Shown piece after piece: positions 5,157-6,119 of a stretch of 6,119 nucleotides of DNA. How positions within the stretch are numbered: the first letter of the stretch is position 1; every line of letters starts with the position of its first letter. This DNA comes from JBBRGK01 sp036741355. GTDB lineage: Bacteria; Chloroflexota; Dehalococcoidia; CAUJGQ01. The stretch covers positions 1 through 6,119 of the forward strand of contig DAINSK010000082.1 in the NCBI GenBank assembly GCA_036741355.1, given 5' to 3'. The translations under genes were made by a program, and so were the position numbers. The notes under the pieces are model-generated. The model ran no database searches and was not told where the DNA came from. It saw only the letters and a program-made list of their open reading frames with translations.

Positions 5157-5309
5157 ACCGGGCAGGATGTCACGGTACCCTGGGAACTGCACAAGTGCAG
5201 TGATACTCTGAAGCTCACCATCATAAACGGCCACCCCAACGATGATGTGCCGGCGAGCACGCTTGCCAGTGTCTTGAAGCAGGCCGGAATGAACAGGGGG
5301 GAACTATGA
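5142..5309 (+). pseudogene. HicA-like toxin remnant, N-terminally truncated
   Basis: This frame, open from a GTG at 5142, gives 55 residues. The C-terminal part LTIINGHPNDDVPASTLASV, then LKQAGMNRGEL, matches the end of HicA mRNA-interferase toxins, where a (T/V)xP-GHP-x-D-x(V/I)P-x-GTL-x-SI-x-(R/K)QAG pattern is typical. The N-terminal half of HicA, with the GSH catalytic-histidine motif, is not recognisable: the segment before it (VRTDQTGQDVTVPWELHKCS) does not resemble it, and the other plus-strand frames contain none. The stop TGA overlaps the HicB start as ATGA, the usual hicAB junction, which supports its identity. HicA proteins are commonly 60-80 residues, so this is most likely a decayed toxin beside a retained antitoxin. 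A short, divergent, still functional HicA cannot be excluded. Confidence 0.6.
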
Positions 5310-5812
5310 ACCGCTTGGAAGAGGTCACCATCAGGACAGAGCTTCCCGTAATCCTCGAAGAAGGTCCGACCTCGTGGGGCGTTTTCGTGCCAGCGCTTCC
5401 CGGCTGCGTCTCAGGCGGGCGTAGCCGGGAGGAGGCGCTGGAGAATATTCACGAGGCGCTGAAGCTCCACCTCTGGGCCATACACCGGGACGAGCTGGCG
5501 AACGATGCCTTCACCGAGGGTGACGTGGATCTGAAGCGACTCGCAGACCAGGTTAACGAAACCATGACCCTGGACGACGCTGCGAAGCTCGCCGGAGTGA
5601 GTCCATCAGCGATCACTAACGCCATACGCCAGGGCCGTCTGACCACCATGATTGCGCCGCCGGAGGCGCGGCCTGCAAGGGGACGCCGCACACGGCTCGT
5701 TTACCGCGCGGAAATTGAGCGATGGCGGGAAAAGCGTGGCCAACGTCTCTTGCGACAGCTAACGCGGCTGGCGAAGGCGCCTCCACCAAATCTCGCAACT
5801 TCAAAACTTTAA
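5306..5812 (+). CDS. HicB-like antitoxin with a C-terminal excisionase-type helix-turn-helix
   Basis: The 168-residue product opens with a HicB fold. LPVILEEGPTSWGVFVPALP (residues 13-32) and GCVSGGRSREEALENIHEAL (33-52) form the partially degraded RNase H-like domain that binds HicA. A linker follows, then MTLDDAAKLAGVSPSAITNA (87-106) and IRQGRL (107-112), a helix-turn-helix like those of excisionase/MerR-type proteins. LVYRAEIERWREKRG (131-145) closes that domain in the usual way. HicB proteins often carry a C-terminal DNA-binding domain for autoregulation, commonly ribbon-helix-helix or Xre-type; this domain type is less familiar to me in that setting. The ATG at 5306 has AGGGGGG four bases upstream and overlaps the hicA-like stop by ATGA. 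Without an intact toxin the protein may act only as a DNA-binding regulator, possibly of the divergent promoter. Its stop (TAA) touches an ATG of the next gene. Confidence 0.88.
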   Translation: MNRLEEVTIRTELPVILEEGPTSWGVFVPALPGCVSGGRSREEALENIHEALKLHLWAIHRDELANDAFTEGDVDLKRLADQVNETMTLDDAAKLAGVSPSAITNAIRQGRLTTMIAPPEARPARGRRTRLVYRAEIERWREKRGQRLLRQLTRLAKAPPPNLATSKL

Positions 5813-5826
5813 TGAGAGGCATAGCA

Positions 5827-6119
5827 ATGGCGGATCCCGCGCACTTCGACACACGCACCATCGCGGCCCTGCTGCGCGCCCAGGGGGAGACGATCGCCGA
5901 CGAGATGACCGCGGTGCCACCGGAGGTGTGCGCGTGGCGTCCCGCTGAGGGCGAGTGGAGCATGAACGAAGCGTTAGGTCACATAATCGAGGCCGAGCGG
6001 CGGGGCTTTAACGGCCGCATCCGAAAAATCCTCGCCTTTGACAATCCTGAGCTGCCGGGGTGGCAGCATACCGAGGTGGCGCGCGAGCGGCGCGACAATG
6101 AGCGAAACCCGATCGAGGT
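5827..6119 (+). CDS. DinB-family protein, N-terminal part
   Basis: The gene runs off the right edge; 97 codons are present. The product starts MADPAHFDTRTIAALLRAQG and includes WRPAEGEWSMNEALGHIIEA (residues 37-56). That is the DinB/YfiT-like four-helix-bundle signature: a W-x-P-x-x-x-EWS loop followed by a helix with a metal-ligand histidine, here His52. Family members are metal-binding proteins that include thiol-dependent transferases, many without known substrate. The other expected histidine ligands would lie beyond the edge. The ATG at 5827 has AGAGG seven bases upstream. An in-frame ATG at 5812 overlaps the hicB stop (TAATG) but lacks a ribosome site and would add only five residues. 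The gene is probably cotranscribed with hicB, though a functional link is not obvious. Confidence 0.82.
   Translation, partial: MADPAHFDTRTIAALLRAQGETIADEMTAVPPEVCAWRPAEGEWSMNEALGHIIEAERRGFNGRIRKILAFDNPELPGWQHTEVARERRDNERNPIE

Noticed and set aside
5094..5234. Extension of the upstream CoA-transferase to an ATG at 5234
   Set aside because: The residues before the family signature are unrelated, the GTG at 5093 has an excellent Shine-Dalgarno site, and the extension would run through the predicted promoter and the hicA remnant.
5616..5963. Minus-strand frame opposite hicB and the DinB gene
   Set aside because: It is antisense to two recognised genes and shows no domain or ribosome site.

Overview
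The window is a GC-rich bacterial fragment that looks chromosomal. It carries a minus-strand acyl-CoA metabolism cluster and, divergent from it, a short plus-strand run. No rRNA or tRNA is present, so the taxon cannot be fixed. The GC-rich base composition, the CaiB-type transferase pair and the dispersed C/G-rich hairpin repeats would suit a Chloroflexota-like or similar soil or sediment bacterium. That is a weak inference.

The minus strand is read from about 5093 down to 1. It holds two translationally coupled class III (CaiB/BaiF) CoA-transferase genes (5093-3900 and 3900-2635), a small GIY-YIG-like protein (2501-2118), a DUF559 endonuclease-like protein (2001-1618), an acyl-CoA dehydrogenase (1565-399) and the first 48 codons of an enoyl-CoA hydratase/isomerase (146-1, cut by the window edge). 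The metabolic genes give a logical sequence: CoA transfer to a free acid, alpha-beta desaturation, then hydration. This resembles the caiB/caiA/caiD arrangement, but the substrate is unknown. The second transferase has the expected catalytic Asp. The first has Glu at the aligned position, which suggests a two-subunit enzyme with one conventional active subunit.

The gaps of this cluster are filled by one family of hairpin repeats with six recognisable copies: 179-232, 329-386, 1571-1617, 2082-2127, 2523-2573 and 2602-2627. They fall into three outward-facing pairs. One pair encloses about 100 bp without a gene, one brackets the DUF559 gene, and one bounds about 150 bp that contain a 20-bp near-palindrome. 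The GIY-YIG gene lies between two of the pairs. Repeat sequence forms the probable Shine-Dalgarno site of the acyl-CoA dehydrogenase and the stop codon of the GIY-YIG gene. This repeat and nuclease assembly, inserted into a catabolic operon, is the most unusual thing in the window.

A probable sigma70-type promoter on the minus strand (about 5127-5156) lies just upstream of the first CoA-transferase. The plus strand then carries a truncated HicA-like toxin remnant (5142-5309). It overlaps by ATGA a HicB-like antitoxin fused to an excisionase-type helix-turn-helix (5306-5812). Last comes the 5' part of a DinB-family gene (from 5827, cut by the window edge). No gene-free stretch exceeds 300 bases. 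The longest gap, 147-398, is occupied by the first repeat pair.
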